Origin: Rhizophlyctis rosea
Lineage: Eukaryota > Chytridiomycota > Chytridiomycetes > Rhizophlyctidales > Rhizophlyctidaceae
NCBI GenBank assembly: GCA_027596075.1
Contig: JADGJC010000009.1
Span: 124,001 to 188,000, forward strand
DNA: 64,000 nucleotides
Direction: 5' to 3'
Under the pieces are notes generated by a model that worked only from the letters and a program-made list of their open reading frames with translations, made no database searches and was not told the DNA's origin. The position numbers and the translations under genes are program-made. Shown here in pieces: positions 47,264 to 58,347 of the stretch (its first letter is position 1; every line of letters starts with the position of its first letter).

Positions 47264-47833
47264 ATGCGGACCAACCTCATGATGATCGGCCAGAGCATGT
47301 TGAATACAATATTACTGCAAGCGCAGGAGTCAGTCGGGCAGATCCACGATTGGTGTGTAAACAACGGCGGATCGGCGGAAGACCATCCAGACTTTGACGA
47401 GTTTGCCAACCGCATCAACGCCTCCCTCCCCAAGCACCTGGCTGATGTCGTTACATTCCGCAACTTCCAAACTGGGCGTGATTGTAGTAGGAAAATTCGA
47501 ATGCTACGTCGTCAGCTGTGGAAGATTGAGAGGAATTTGAAGGGAATGGATTATGAGGAGCATGCAAAAGCCATGGCTGCTTCCATCAAAGCCTACGGTG
47601 AGGCAATTGCGGGACGGGAGGATGAGCTTACGGACGTGGATATTGGGCCGGCTAGTGGTATATATCGGACGGTGCAGAGGACGTATCCAATTTATCTTGA
47701 GAAACGCAAGTCATTTGACGAGAGTGGAGAAGTTGATATGGAGCGGGACCCCTTGGTGGTAGATCAGGAATTGCTGGGGGCGGCGTTGTTCGAAATCATT
47801 GAACAGCAGGAAGAGGGGAGGGGGCGATCGTAG
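47264..47833 (+). CDS. Hypothetical helical protein, 189 residues
   Basis: A single open frame from ATG 47264 to TAG. It is predicted mostly helical and charged, with DFDEFANRINASLPKHLADV and RKIRMLRRQLWKIERNLKGM, and has no signal peptide or cysteine pattern. An AG (47233-47234) just upstream could be a splice acceptor, so an earlier exon is possible. Family unknown. Its regular codon use and length make it more credible than other ORFs in this stretch. Confidence 0.5.
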   Translation: MRTNLMMIGQSMLNTILLQAQESVGQIHDWCVNNGGSAEDHPDFDEFANRINASLPKHLADVVTFRNFQTGRDCSRKIRMLRRQLWKIERNLKGMDYEEHAKAMAASIKAYGEAIAGREDELTDVDIGPASGIYRTVQRTYPIYLEKRKSFDESGEVDMERDPLVVDQELLGAALFEIIEQQEEGRGRS

Positions 47834-48328
47834 GAGGCAGAATGAACGCGCCGAAACAACATTCTCAATGCTCCCCACGCGAGACTCGGAAGGTCTTCAC
47901 ATCTCCACCGCACCAGCCAAGACTTTTGGCCAAAAAGAGCTTGCAACCTGCAAATGTTCGAATTTGGATCTTTCTGTCGGTCAAAAATACTTCTATATAG
48001 TGCTCCACAAAACTTCCTTTTCGAGCACTCTTTTCTCACGCGTGAGCGCCATGTGTAACAGCTGCTGTGGAACGTTTCCATATGCGGTAGTACTTTTTGC
48101 TCGTGTTTGCTTGCACCACAGTCGGCGCCGAGTGCGCAGACAAGGAGTTGTTGCAAATTTGGAAAAGACTACCAATTTGAGAGAGGTGTCGCACGTTACC
48201 ACATGGCGGAATGTTCGAATTCGTTGCGTCTGATGTTGACATTTCATCTATGCTCCAGCTGAAATTGCGGGAGTGGGGGAATGCAAACGATTGGGTCGAC
48301 AATGGCCACGGGGATTGTTGGACCGTCT

Positions 48329-48342
48329 CCATATAAAAACAC
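48329..48342 (+). promoter_or_regulatory. TATA box of the AA9 gene
   Basis: CCATATAAAAACACC lies about 80 bases upstream of the ATG at 48416, followed by a pyrimidine-rich leader (TTCTTCTTACCACTACATC). Confidence 0.6.
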
Positions 48343-48415
48343 CGTCACCTCAGGAAGTTCCCTTCTTCTTACCACTACATCCCGCTTTTCAAGTTCCAAT
48401 ATAGCTCTCCAAAAC

Positions 48416-49865
48416 ATGCGCTCCCTCTCTCTTCTCGCCAGCGCCGCCATCATTGCGGGTGCCCAGGCTCACTACCACGTAAGAACCTTCTGCCATATTC
48501 GGTACGTTGAAATTCGGTAATACTCACCCCAGTGGCCCATTAGGTTGACAGCGTCAACGGAGATACCGCATCCCTTCGTCAACATTACATCAACGCTTCC
48601 GGTGCTGACATCGACACCCCAGTCACTGGCAATGCCATTAATGTAAGTATTGACGTCCATTGCGTTATGAGAGTGTGTACATTCCCAATTATTGACCTTG
48701 CCTATATCGCGCAGACCGATGACCTTGTTTGCGGTGCCAACCGTCCCTTCACTCAGGTCACCACCCCCCTCAGCATCAATGGTATGTGCATTCAAGCAAC
48801 TACATCCTCTTGATCACAACCGACAACCCTACCCAATAACAGCTGGCTCTACCGTGAAGGTTCACTACAACCCTAGCGTCTATCACGTTGGCCCCGCTGC
48901 TGGTAATGTGTGCCCTTTGCATCATCATCTTCCTGGTTTGCCCTTTGAACAGAGCAGCTCACGCTATCCTCATATTACCTAGTCTATGCCTCCCGCTCAA
49001 CCACCCCGCCCTTCACCTGGGTGAAGGTCTGGCAAGACATGGCCGTGACTGGATCCTCCGGCAGCTACCAATGGGCCAGCGACCGTATCTCTGCTAACGG
49101 CAACGTCCTCTCGTAAGTTTCCACATTGTCATTCGCATATGTGCATCAACTTCGTTGCAGCCAACGACTGACACTGCACATAATAGCTTCACCGTCCCCT
49201 CCGGCATGGCTTCCGGCCGCTGGCTCTTCCGTGTCGAGCACACCGGTCTCCACGTTGCCAGCAGCGCCGGTGGTGCCCAATTCTATGTCCGTTGCTTCGA
49301 TGCCAACATTGTTGGTGGCGGTAGCGTTTCTAGCCCTTCGCCTTCTGAGGCCATTCCTGGTGGCTACACGTCATCCACTGTTGGTGTTGTTTGGGACGCA
49401 TAGTATGTATCAATCCCCGTACTGTTTATCATTTGCAGTCCAGCCTAACCTTGAGCACACTTGCACAGCAACGGCGACCAAACCAAGTATCCCGGCTTTG
49501 GCGGCCCTGTTGCCAATTGGGGTAGCAACAGCGGTGGTGGATCGTCCCCTGCCACCACTACCACCACTCGTGTTGTCCAAACCACTCTTCCCGTCCAAAC
49601 CACCACCACCCGCTCCGTCCAGACCACTCTCCCAGTCAAGACCACTACCACAACCACTGTTGCAAGCGGTGGCTCCGGTACTGTCGCTAAGTACGGACAG
49701 TGCGGTAAGTACAGTTATGCAATGTTTTGCATTACAAAGAAGTCTAGCTCTTCTAACTTTGGGCTTCCACATATCACAGGCGGTCAAGGGTACACTGGTC
49801 CAGTGACTTGCGCTTCGGGATCTACCTGCAAAGTTTCCAATCAGTACTACTCTCAGTGCTTGTAA
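48416..49865 (+). CDS. AA9 lytic polysaccharide monooxygenase with C-terminal CBM1
   Basis: Eight exons (48416-48478, 48544-48642, 48715-48781, 48843-48902, 48983-49112, 49187-49402, 49469-49704, 49780-49865) join to an intact 318-residue secreted protein. The signal peptide [18 protein letters not shown] is cleaved before HYHV, giving the N-terminal histidine of the copper brace. The second copper histidine is in YHVGPA, and the axial tyrosine in [16 protein letters not shown] and the [10 protein letters not shown] end are family features. After a Thr-rich linker ([11 protein letters not shown] units) comes a CBM1: [20 protein letters not shown] then [12 protein letters not shown], with four cysteines and the aromatic cellulose-binding face. 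It should cleave crystalline cellulose oxidatively outside the cell, using an electron donor. The seven introns are 58-80 bases long. Confidence 0.9.
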
Positions 49866-50417
49866 GGCCCCATTAAAGTCATTTCAGGCATGCCATGGTA
49901 GGGCATCCATGGTGAGGAGAACGAGTACGCAGCGTTGATCGCTGTTGGAATTATGGGATTTTCAGTTTTGTATGTTGACATGAATACAATCGTTGTCATG
50001 ACGGGCGCTTCGTGCGATGGTACAGTACACTGGGTGGTGCCAAGTTGTTGCAGACGATGGGGGGTGAGCCGTGAAGACGATGGGGGGTGAGCCATTTACC
50101 ATAGGTCAGATCACTGAATCATTGAGGAATACGCCACTGCACAACGGAGGTCAATGATTTCTCTAGTCTTTGGCGTGCACATGTAAGGTTCGCAAGATGA
50201 CTCAATTGAAGAAAAAATATAATTTTGCTCGTGAACCGGGGGAGGGTATGCTCGCTCGCTTTGTGTTAAAAGCACCATAACACTTCCCCCAACAACCGGA
50301 CACCATACAATCAATCGAAACTGATGTCTTCCAAATTGTTCTGAAGTGATACGATTGGCTTTACAAATTGAGATGGAGGCGCCCATACCAGCGATCAACA
50401 CTAAACCCAATGCTAAT
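49866..50417. other. Convergent intergenic region between the AA9 and F-box genes
   Basis: Holds the 3' flanks of two convergent genes. GACGATGGGGGGTGAGCC is directly repeated (50053-50070 and 50076-50093). No gene recognised. Confidence 0.5.
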
Positions 50418-52024
50418 CTACTCATCATCATCATCATCAATCTCGCTGTCGCTGTTCTCCTCCCTACTACACCGATACCGACAAATGCCCCGCAAACCTC
50501 CCTGCTGCCTCCCATCATACACCTTCACCTTCGGACCCCAAATACTAGAAACCATGCTTGCATCGTCCTCATCCAACCACACAGACAACACTACTTCTTC
50601 CAACGAAGGCTTCCTCATCAAGCCGTCATTAATCGCCACATGATCCCAATCATGAACCGCCATTCGCATCTCCTTCAGCTTTCGGCTGGGGATGCGGGTT
50701 AGGATGGCGTGGAAGTGGCGGCATCCGAATGGGTTGGCGGAGGCGAGGTTGTCGTTTATGCTAAGGAAGGTGAGTTCGTATAAGTGGGGAAAGACGAGGG
50801 AAAAGTGGTCGATTTGAACGTCTCCATCCATTCTTTGGACGTCGATGGATAGGGAGGTGAGAAATCGACTGGTGATGTTGGGGAGGGTGCTGAGGACGCC
50901 GGGCCATGGTCCACGCCAGGAGAAGCTAGTCAGAGTCTGTTGTGTAAAGGTATGGACGGTCGGCACTTCTCTACAGAAAATATCCCCTCTGAAGATTTTG
51001 GCGGATTTCAGGTTCGGCATGGAGGCCGCGAAATCGCGGAATTTGACGGATGGGTTGATTCTCAATGATTGCAGTGAGTCGAAACGGATGTCGGCGGGTA
51101 TGTATGCGTTGAAGCTAATTTCTAGGACTAGGTCGCGAAGGGACGATTGGAGGAGTCGCATGAATTGTAAGATGTGGCAACTCCATGTCGACCTTTCCAT
51201 GCCGTACAGCTTCAACGTTCGGAGACCCAAAGGATGTCCAGTTTTCTGTGCTGCATCGACAAACATGCGCGCCACCGTTTCCACCATGAACCGGTCTGCT
51301 TCGCCAGAACGGGTCCCATCAATCGAAAGCTGTCTGAGTCGCGTCAAATCCACCATATTGAAAGTCTGTACTAAGTTATATCGACAGTGGAGCGGCTCCT
51401 TCCTTGCGCGCGCTGGAACAGACCGAGGACGGAACCAGAAGCTCAAGCGTCGGACCGATTCAGTGCGACCTGGGTCTTGTAGGAAGATTTCGTAGGCGTT
51501 ATGATTGCAGTCAAGTGGGATGGGCTCATGGTGGATGGAGTATTCTTTGTCTTCGTTGCGTCGGTGGTCCTCGAAAAGACCGTCACACTGTGGGCACGGC
51601 GGCTTGACACGGGATTTCGGGATGTAATTCTTGATATCAAGACAGTGACCTTCCCGCAGTTGGAAGGCCGTGGCGCGGAACGTTTTGCACACTGAGCGTC
51701 GCGAGTTAGTGACACAGTTCAAGAGCTTCCGTGCTATCCCTCGCCATAAAATACGTCCAATGAAGATAACACACCTTGCGCCAAATGCAGCTCATAAGGC
51801 AACCCATCACCTTCCCTTCTGCGCACCGGCGAAACTGCAAACGACGCCCTGATCACGGGACCCAGACGCGGTTGAATGAACTCAAAGATGGCCAAGAGAA
51901 CGTGTTCTGGTACGGCGGTGATGTAGCAGAAGGCGGTGTTGACGGGGCGGTGCGCGGGTAAGCCAGTGGCGTGGGAAGGAATAGGGAGATTAGAGCCTGT
52001 TACGTTCAGTACGATGGGTCGCAT
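50418..52024 (-). CDS. F-box protein with leucine-rich-repeat-like C-terminus, copy 1
   Basis: Read on the - strand: exon 1 52024-51775, intron 84 bases, exon 2 51691-50418, total 507 residues. The F-box is near residues 33-55 (VPEHVLLAIFEFIQP) with the second half across the intron (LHLAQVCKTFRATAFQLREG). A CPQC..F...H motif follows (residues about 110-125). The rest has loosely spaced leucine-rich strands (LRQLSIDGT, LRTLKLYG, LRDLVLEISF, LQSLRINP, LTSFSWRGPWPG), typical of fungal F-box/LRR-like adaptors. The end is acidic (SEIDDDDDE). Expected role: substrate receptor of an SCF ubiquitin ligase; the target is unknown. It has an intact paralogue at 58791-60424 with the same intron. Confidence 0.75.
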
Positions 52025-52370
52025 AAGGAGGACGTGACGACACTTGGTCGGTGATACGAGTGTTATTGGATGGTAAGCGAAAGCCTATACGTGCTATTCA
52101 CGCAATCTGGTACTAGATATTGCGGGACAATGACTACAATGGGAAAGATGATTTGACAGGGAAGGCGGAAGGGAAGCCAAGCTGCCAAGACAACGGTATT
52201 GGATCCAATCAACCTCAATTTGGGCTTATGAGGTTTCAGGTGGCAAAGCACCAGCCAGTATCCTGCATCTGTCAACTGCAATTCTTCGTCATCATCTTCC
52301 CGTCCAATTGGTTAGGTACAACGCAAGAGCCCCCGAAACTTTGCTCACCTCACAACTGACACAAGCAAAC

Positions 52371-53174
52371 ATGAGGCCAATGATACTCAATACTGTTGAC
52401 TCGCACCATATCGCGATTTCCAAGAAGAACATCAGGCTCCATTTCTTCGCCTCCTTCATCCAACACCTATTCGACACTTGGAACTAATCTGCGAAAACCC
52501 TGACACAAAGTTGGCGTTCCCTCAGGATGTAACGTTTCCATCCTTGCGATCTCTCCACATCACTTCCGCAATTTCCATTCATGACCTGGCGGCAACAGCA
52601 CCACAGCTTTGTACATTCTGCGTGTCTCCTACGAACATCACGCCTTACTCCGGACGAGTATTGAATTTGCCATTCCCGTCCTGGGCAACGTGGTCACAAC
52701 CAACCCTCTATTATCTGGCACGAACATTTTCCTGAAATCCAGCTTCATACGTTACCCGTGACGATTCGCCAAACACTCTCCACGCTGGTGCTATCTTCCT
52801 TCAATGTGTTCCTTGACGATACCGCGTCCAATAACCTGTGTCGGTTGTTGTCGGGCTTCCGCAACCTGAGGAGCTTCACCTTAGGGTCTGAGGGCAACCT
52901 ATCCAAGTGGGCGACGTGCGAGGAGGTTTGCACGATCATATCCCACCTGCCGCGCACATTGGTAGAGTTGAACATCACTTTCCGTGGAATGGATGATGAG
53001 TCCGTACTGGCAGCGCTGAGCCACTTGCCTAGATTAAGGAAGATTTACATAGTTGCTCATGAGAGTCCGACGTACCGATGGGTTGGCGGGGATGAACGGG
53101 GCATTGAGGAGAAGTTGAGGCGGGATCTTGGATTGCGGGATGTGCGGATTAGGCATCGGCACGGTGGGAGATAA
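52371..53174 (+). pseudogene. Broken third F-box/LRR paralogue
   Basis: It starts MRPMILN at 52371, the counterpart of MRPIVLN in the two intact F-box genes, but the F-box itself is gone. In other frames, FPSLRSLHITSAISIHDLAA (52529-52590) aligns with FDSLQSLRINPSVKFRDFAA of copy 1, and 52758-53174 continues LRR-like (LRSFTLGSEG, LVELNITFRG, LRKIYIVAHE). Frameshifts and an internal deletion show decay. It lies head to head with copy 1. Confidence 0.6.
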
Positions 53175-53501
53175 AGCATTGGACATTTTATATATTATCG
53201 AACTTGGTTAGCTAGAGGTGCCAGGTTTTAGAATCTCAGTTTGAGTCTGTGCTTTTTCTGTTCTTTGCGGCACCCTTCTGTTGCGGAAAACAATTAGTCG
53301 AATTGGGAAATCTCCTGAGCCCAAGATACACCACAGTACCAGCAAATGAATGACGCAACCATCTTTATATACAGGCCAAGATGTCGTTGTCTATTGTCTC
53401 GAAAACAACAAGCCAAAGAAAAGCATCTGACCATAGCGAAGAGTCCCCATCCAACATAAGATGACTTGCAATGCTACTCCTACCCGCCCCTTTCATCCCC
53501 A

Positions 53502-56500
53502 TCAAGTCCCGATGCCTGGAACGACCGCAGTACCTCCCCGAAATTCACCGGACCCACTAGCGGCACCACCATCAGCCTTCAACAGCCTACCGCCCGTGAA
53601 CCCTGCCGCCCGCAATCGACTGCCAACTTTGCCCGTCAGTAGGTGAGTACAAATGCCATCTGCAATATTATTGCCGACACTCTCCCGAACACCTGTCTTG
53701 TGGGAAGCGACCCATCTGAAACGCAGCGTCACATTCGGGAAGCGGGATTTGAACTGGATCAACAGGGAGCGGAGAATAGTCATGTCAGTGAGGTCTTTGA
53801 TGACAAGACATCATAGAAGAGCACCTCACACTTACATTGGTGATCTTCCCGTATGTCATCAACGGCATCGAATTTGGGCGCGCAATGTACCATGCGTCGT
53901 AATACTTGACAATTGCTGGGATACAGTCAGAGATGATGTCAATCACCATCCCGTCCACTATCTGTCGGTTTTGCAACGCTTCGACGATTGCCTGCATAGT
54001 ATGGAATGATTGATCATCACGCTAAAAACGTGCAAAAAGACAAAGCAATGAGATGTAAAATGACGTACTGTCAATTCGCAAAGGCCGGACGGTGCTCCTG
54101 GAAGCCTGTCGCACATGTATCTGCAAAGGAATTGGGGAGTCAATTTGCCATTAAACGTCAAGATCTTCCGAAGAAGGTCTTAGCAATACTTACGAGTTGC
54201 TGGAGGGGAGGTATGCTGCCCAAACACCCATTTTATTGCGTCGCCCTCCATCGGTACAAAAGACCTCATGCAATCCCAGCGCGCCCTTGCAAGCATCATA
54301 GTTAATTGAGAGAATGGGCTGACTGGCACGGAACGAGTATGCATACCATCTCAAGCGGCCTCTTAATCATGAGACCCTCTACAATCCGTTCATGCCTCGT
54401 GCTCAGTTTCAGTCCACTACTGAATGTGATTGGCGTAAAGTAATTGTGATGCGGGGCAAGCACGGTGTTGCCGTCATTCAGTAAAGCCTGCACACCGGAA
54501 CTTTATTTAGCATATGCATCGTGAACAGGAGACGCGTCGATTCCAATTGAAACCTTCACCTGTTTCAACGCTTCGGGATTATCGAAAACGATATCTGCGA
54601 ACAGGTCTTCCTCCTCGTGTTCATCATCCTTCTTCTCCTCAAAGTCTCTGTACATATTCCCCAAAATGTTTCATCAATGCAGTATTCATGCGGGTAATAC
54701 TCCTGTGATACTCACCGACTCCTCTTCTTACTGCCGGGTACGATGCTCAGACCAGCTGTGGAGTCGGGCGATTGATCTCAGAAACAAATGATGCAAGCTT
54801 CAAGTGGTCGAGCACTCAAGGAAAGTCAAGACTTACAAGGAGCGTCAGGAACGTCAGGAAACTCCTTCATATCAAACATGATAGCCATGCGGCTATATTC
54901 TATCAAAATGGAGAGGGTATTTGTCACAAGATTGTCTGGATATGGATAATAATCGCTGGATTCTTGAGTTCCTTACCAAACGTTCCCTCCACGACCTATA
55001 CCGCAGCTCTTGTCTTCTCCAAGGGCATCTTCGCTTTCCCACCCACGAATCAGCACAACGCAACGAGCCGTACTTCCTCCGACCTCGATAATGCAAATGT
55101 CTAACAACGACACTCGATGCCCCGCGACCAAATCTCGGACGAGGTAGGCTTCCATTTCGGTCTTCTCGTTGAGATATGTCGAAGGGATGGAGACATATCC
55201 GTATCGCTCCTCCACAGCTTTTTGTCCCTTCCCACGGTCCAAAGCCTTTGCCTGAATGATACACTCCTCCCGATCCCAACATCGCAGTTTCCTCAAATTA
55301 TCAAGGAAACTTCCGACAAAAGCCTTCAAATTAACCCCCTGTAACGTATTCACCGTCACAACTCCACGAGACTCCACCACCCCAACGTCATTCGGACCCG
55401 CCAACACGCAACCGGCAAAGTCCCTATTGCCTTGGCTTGCAGCACGAAGGGTCTCCACACCGTCACCATATGCTCCAATGGTACGTAGAGTTCGGTACGC
55501 TTTCCGTATCGTCTCAGCATACCGATCGTCCGCCGCCATCTCTTGCTGATTGCCAACTATAATGAGGGCGTCCCAAGGATATTTGATACCGGGCTCGTCG
55601 ACGAGATCTTTCAATCTAATATCCTGCGCAAATGACACGCAGTATGGCAATGACTCTGCATCGTGCAACTCAATCTGGAGGTTCCAAAGCAACGTCTGAT
55701 CGCATGATGGAGTGACCAGTATGGCGATGATAGTCCGCTTCAAAGTGCGTAGAAAAGACGTTGGTGGTGCAGAGTGAGCTGACAGGAGCGCACGAGCTTG
55801 TGGGAGCCGATTTCTTTGGACGAGATGATAAACGTGGCAGAGGAGGACACGGGTGCGGACATGGTCAATGGAGGTTCTGTAAAGGCTAGCGCAGAGGTCG
55901 GCAACGAGTTCGGTGGGATCGTCGAGAACTACGGTCAAAGTGGGGTAGAGGTTTCGGACGTGGGATTCGACGGTTTGAATCGAGATGTCGGATTTGTAGT
56001 ACAATCGTTCCACCCGGCGCAACTTCGTCAAGTCAACATATTCTTGATGGCCGATGCGCTTGAAGTACTTTTGTGCCCGCACGATGATGGCGTACAGACC
56101 ACCCTCGTCGTTCAAGCGGCTGAAGTAATCCAAAGTGTGAGGGTCGATGTTCTGCAATGATTTTGTGAATTCATCGTCGATGCGGTCCACAAATGATCCA
56201 AGGTTTCCACGGATCTGCAAAGGGGTCCCAGCATTCGCTTTCTGCAAGTTGGATCAGATCAGCAAGGTTACTCGCCACTCGCATGTAAACGTCATTGCTC
56301 ATACCACTTCCTCCGCATTGTCATCTACTTCTTCGTCAATGAAATCGGAAATGGACAGATGCGCGTTCTCCTCCAAAAGGGTAAAAAGCTCGTTGATCTC
56401 CATCAGTGTACTGATAACATTTCCCATCTCAGTATGAGTTCGGTCAGAACTATTCCGTACGATAGCTGTCACCTTCGCCACATTTCCATGGACATGAAAC

Positions 56501-57079
56501 CAGTGGTGGTAGGGGTGAAATCGAAGCGGGCGGGAATCAACACCAATAGGACCTTAACCTTTTGGAATGGGTTCCGAGCAACTTCCAAAAGTTTCCTCAA
56601 GTTTGCCAATTGCGTAACTTTGTCGGTGCTCTGTGATGCATTCAATATATATACGCATCAAACCTTAGGTACCCAATATGCCTTACCTTTTTACCACGAG
56701 CTTCCAACAATTCGCGCAACTTCTTGGACAAAGTTTTCGGTGTAGGCTCGAATACCTTCCCACCCTTTCCAAAAACAGAGCAGCTTTCGTCCGTTATAGC
56801 ACCATCCGTCTCAGTAGCCGGCGTATTCTTTCCTTTGTCACCAGTCTTAGGTGACCCATCCGCTTCCGTTAATGCGTCCACGGCCTCCGTTGCAAGTGTA
56901 AGGGCTGCCTTTCTCACAATCTCCGGGTCTGTGTTCAAATCCTTGAGAAAGCCAACTAGTTCTGCCACGGTGGGCGTGGGAGAGAGCGGGGAGGTTTGGA
57001 AGGGGCTGGTGGGACGCGACGCGGTGGGAGAGGTGGTTTTTGGTCGAAAAAACGCCCAAAAAGATGATAGTGACGGCAT
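53502..57079 (-). CDS. RNase H family gene E: eIF3c-like segment, unrecognised region, RNase H (intact, 12 exons)
   Basis: On the - strand, exons 57079-56687, 56630-56473, 56410-56305, 56241-54977, 54892-54837, 54755-54716, 54647-54560, 54487-54347, 54285-54194, 54120-54069, 53991-53836 and 53753-53502 join in frame with GT-AG introns to 932 residues. Residues about 115-390 match the middle of translation initiation factor eIF3c (KLRELLEARGKK, VARNPFQKVKVLLVLIPARF, FVDRIDDEFTKSLQNIDPHT, RTRVLLCHVYHL). Most of the real eIF3c, including the PCI domain, is absent. Residues about 390-700 are unrecognised, with EVGGSTARCVV and a PGSKKRSR NLS-like patch. Then come the family pre-RNase H segment and RNase H: D761 (CTDGG), E795 (CELT), D819 (ISDC), H867 (VASH), D881 (NIADG). 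Introns inside RNase H match A-D in place and phase. It is a different N-terminal fusion to the same module. Confidence 0.8.
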
Positions 57080-57620
57080 GTTGGGATACGAAAGGCTATG
57101 GGGAAGTACTCAGCAACAGTGGACAGCAAGAAACGACCGAGTGGGTGCGTGTATTCCTATGGATATGTGGGAAAGTGCTGGTGGGGTTCGGTAGGTGAGT
57201 GTAGATGATGGAAGTGTGGGAAGCAAGTGTGGGGATTTTGTGGGAGGTGTGGGTTGATGTGTGTAGCGGCACAGTCAACATTTTGTAGTCACAGCGCCTC
57301 CGTGGCTTTTTGGGCTGTCACGTGTGCTTGATGTCATCATGCTCAGCCCGAAAATCCAAAATGCAATGGCGCCAACCACCGAACTTTCTGTTGCTCTCAA
57401 CTTCTCCTCCCCTGTTTCACGCTCCAAATTCGATCTCACCAATTTGACGCCTTCAACTGGCAGCGCGGATTGTGGAACAGGTCAGAGGGGTCTGTAGTGC
57501 GCATCGTCTGGAATAACATGTTGACGGCTTTGCGCTTCACCACTTCTGGGTGCCTCATGTGTCCGCTGGATATCCAATGCTGGCTGGTGCGCTGTGGTCG
57601 TTCCGCTGGGTGGCTCGCCA

Positions 57621-57641
57621 ACTTGTCGCCTTTTATCCTGG
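57621..57641 (-). promoter_or_regulatory. TATA-like promoter box of gene E
   Basis: On the - strand CAGGATAAAAGGCGACAAGT resembles the ATAAAAGGCAAC element before genes A and B. It lies about 560 bases upstream of the ATG of E, between R1 copy 6 and the gene. Confidence 0.4.
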
Positions 57642-57839
57642 AGGGTGTTTCCTGCACTACCCGTCCGAACCTTTTAAAGGTAAGGGAGGTGTCCTTGTAC
57701 CCGAACTAGGTACGGACATGGCTGTTTCTGCCCTTCGAGTGGCTCCGTGAGATGCCTTTTTGGATCCGCGGCATAGAAGTGACGTGAAGGACAAGGCCCT
57801 CCTCGCAATCAATTTCCGTTTGTTGTTTTCATCTTGGGT

Positions 57840-58240
57840 GCGGTATCTGTTTTATAGGACGGTCGCTGCTGTTCACGCAAGAAAGTCACGGGTTGGCAAC
57901 TTCACCTTCATCATCGAAACACCAAGACCTTCTTTCTTTACTGAGGCGGATTCTGGTGTAAAGTAGCCCAGCGGCGTCTCAGTAAAGGATTTGGAGGACC
58001 CTGCAAGCTTTATCATACATGCCACGAACAACCCTCGGAACAGCAGTTGATCACGAGTTCCTTCCTAGGAATGCAACAGAGCCAACAACAACATCGACTC
58101 GATACTAGCTCTAATGTCGCCAGTCTTCCTGATTGGTAGATGGAGGGTCCCCAGCCCCTACAAAGACAGAGGGGAGCACAATCAGAACAAGAACTTTCAT
58201 CTCTAGTATATGATGTAAATACAATCATTCTCGTAGCGCA
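57840..58240 (-). repeat. Dispersed repeat R1, copy 6 (upstream of gene E, reverse strand)
   Basis: Reverse-strand reading gives GTGCTCCCCTCTGTCTTTGT, GGGGCTGGGGACCCTCCA, GGCGACATTAGAGCT, GGAACTCGTGA and hairpin 2, in the order and orientation seen upstream of A-D. Hairpin 1 is degenerate here. It is the only R1 copy on the - strand, and the only RNase H gene on the - strand follows it. Confidence 0.75.
57936..57987 (-). ncRNA. Conserved R1 hairpin 2 (copy 6)
   Basis: CTTTACTGAG and CTCAGTAAAG pair perfectly over 10 bp. The inner stem is CTGG/CCAG around GCTACTTTACA, where other copies have CGGG/CCCG: a double compensatory change in both stems. Confidence 0.6.
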
Positions 58241-58347
58241 ATCAATCAGCTGAATGGAGCAAAACAACTATATATCACGCATATGCAGTTGGGTCCTTTA
58301 ACATCCCATGCCTTAACCACAAACCAAGCAACACGATGCATGCTTGT

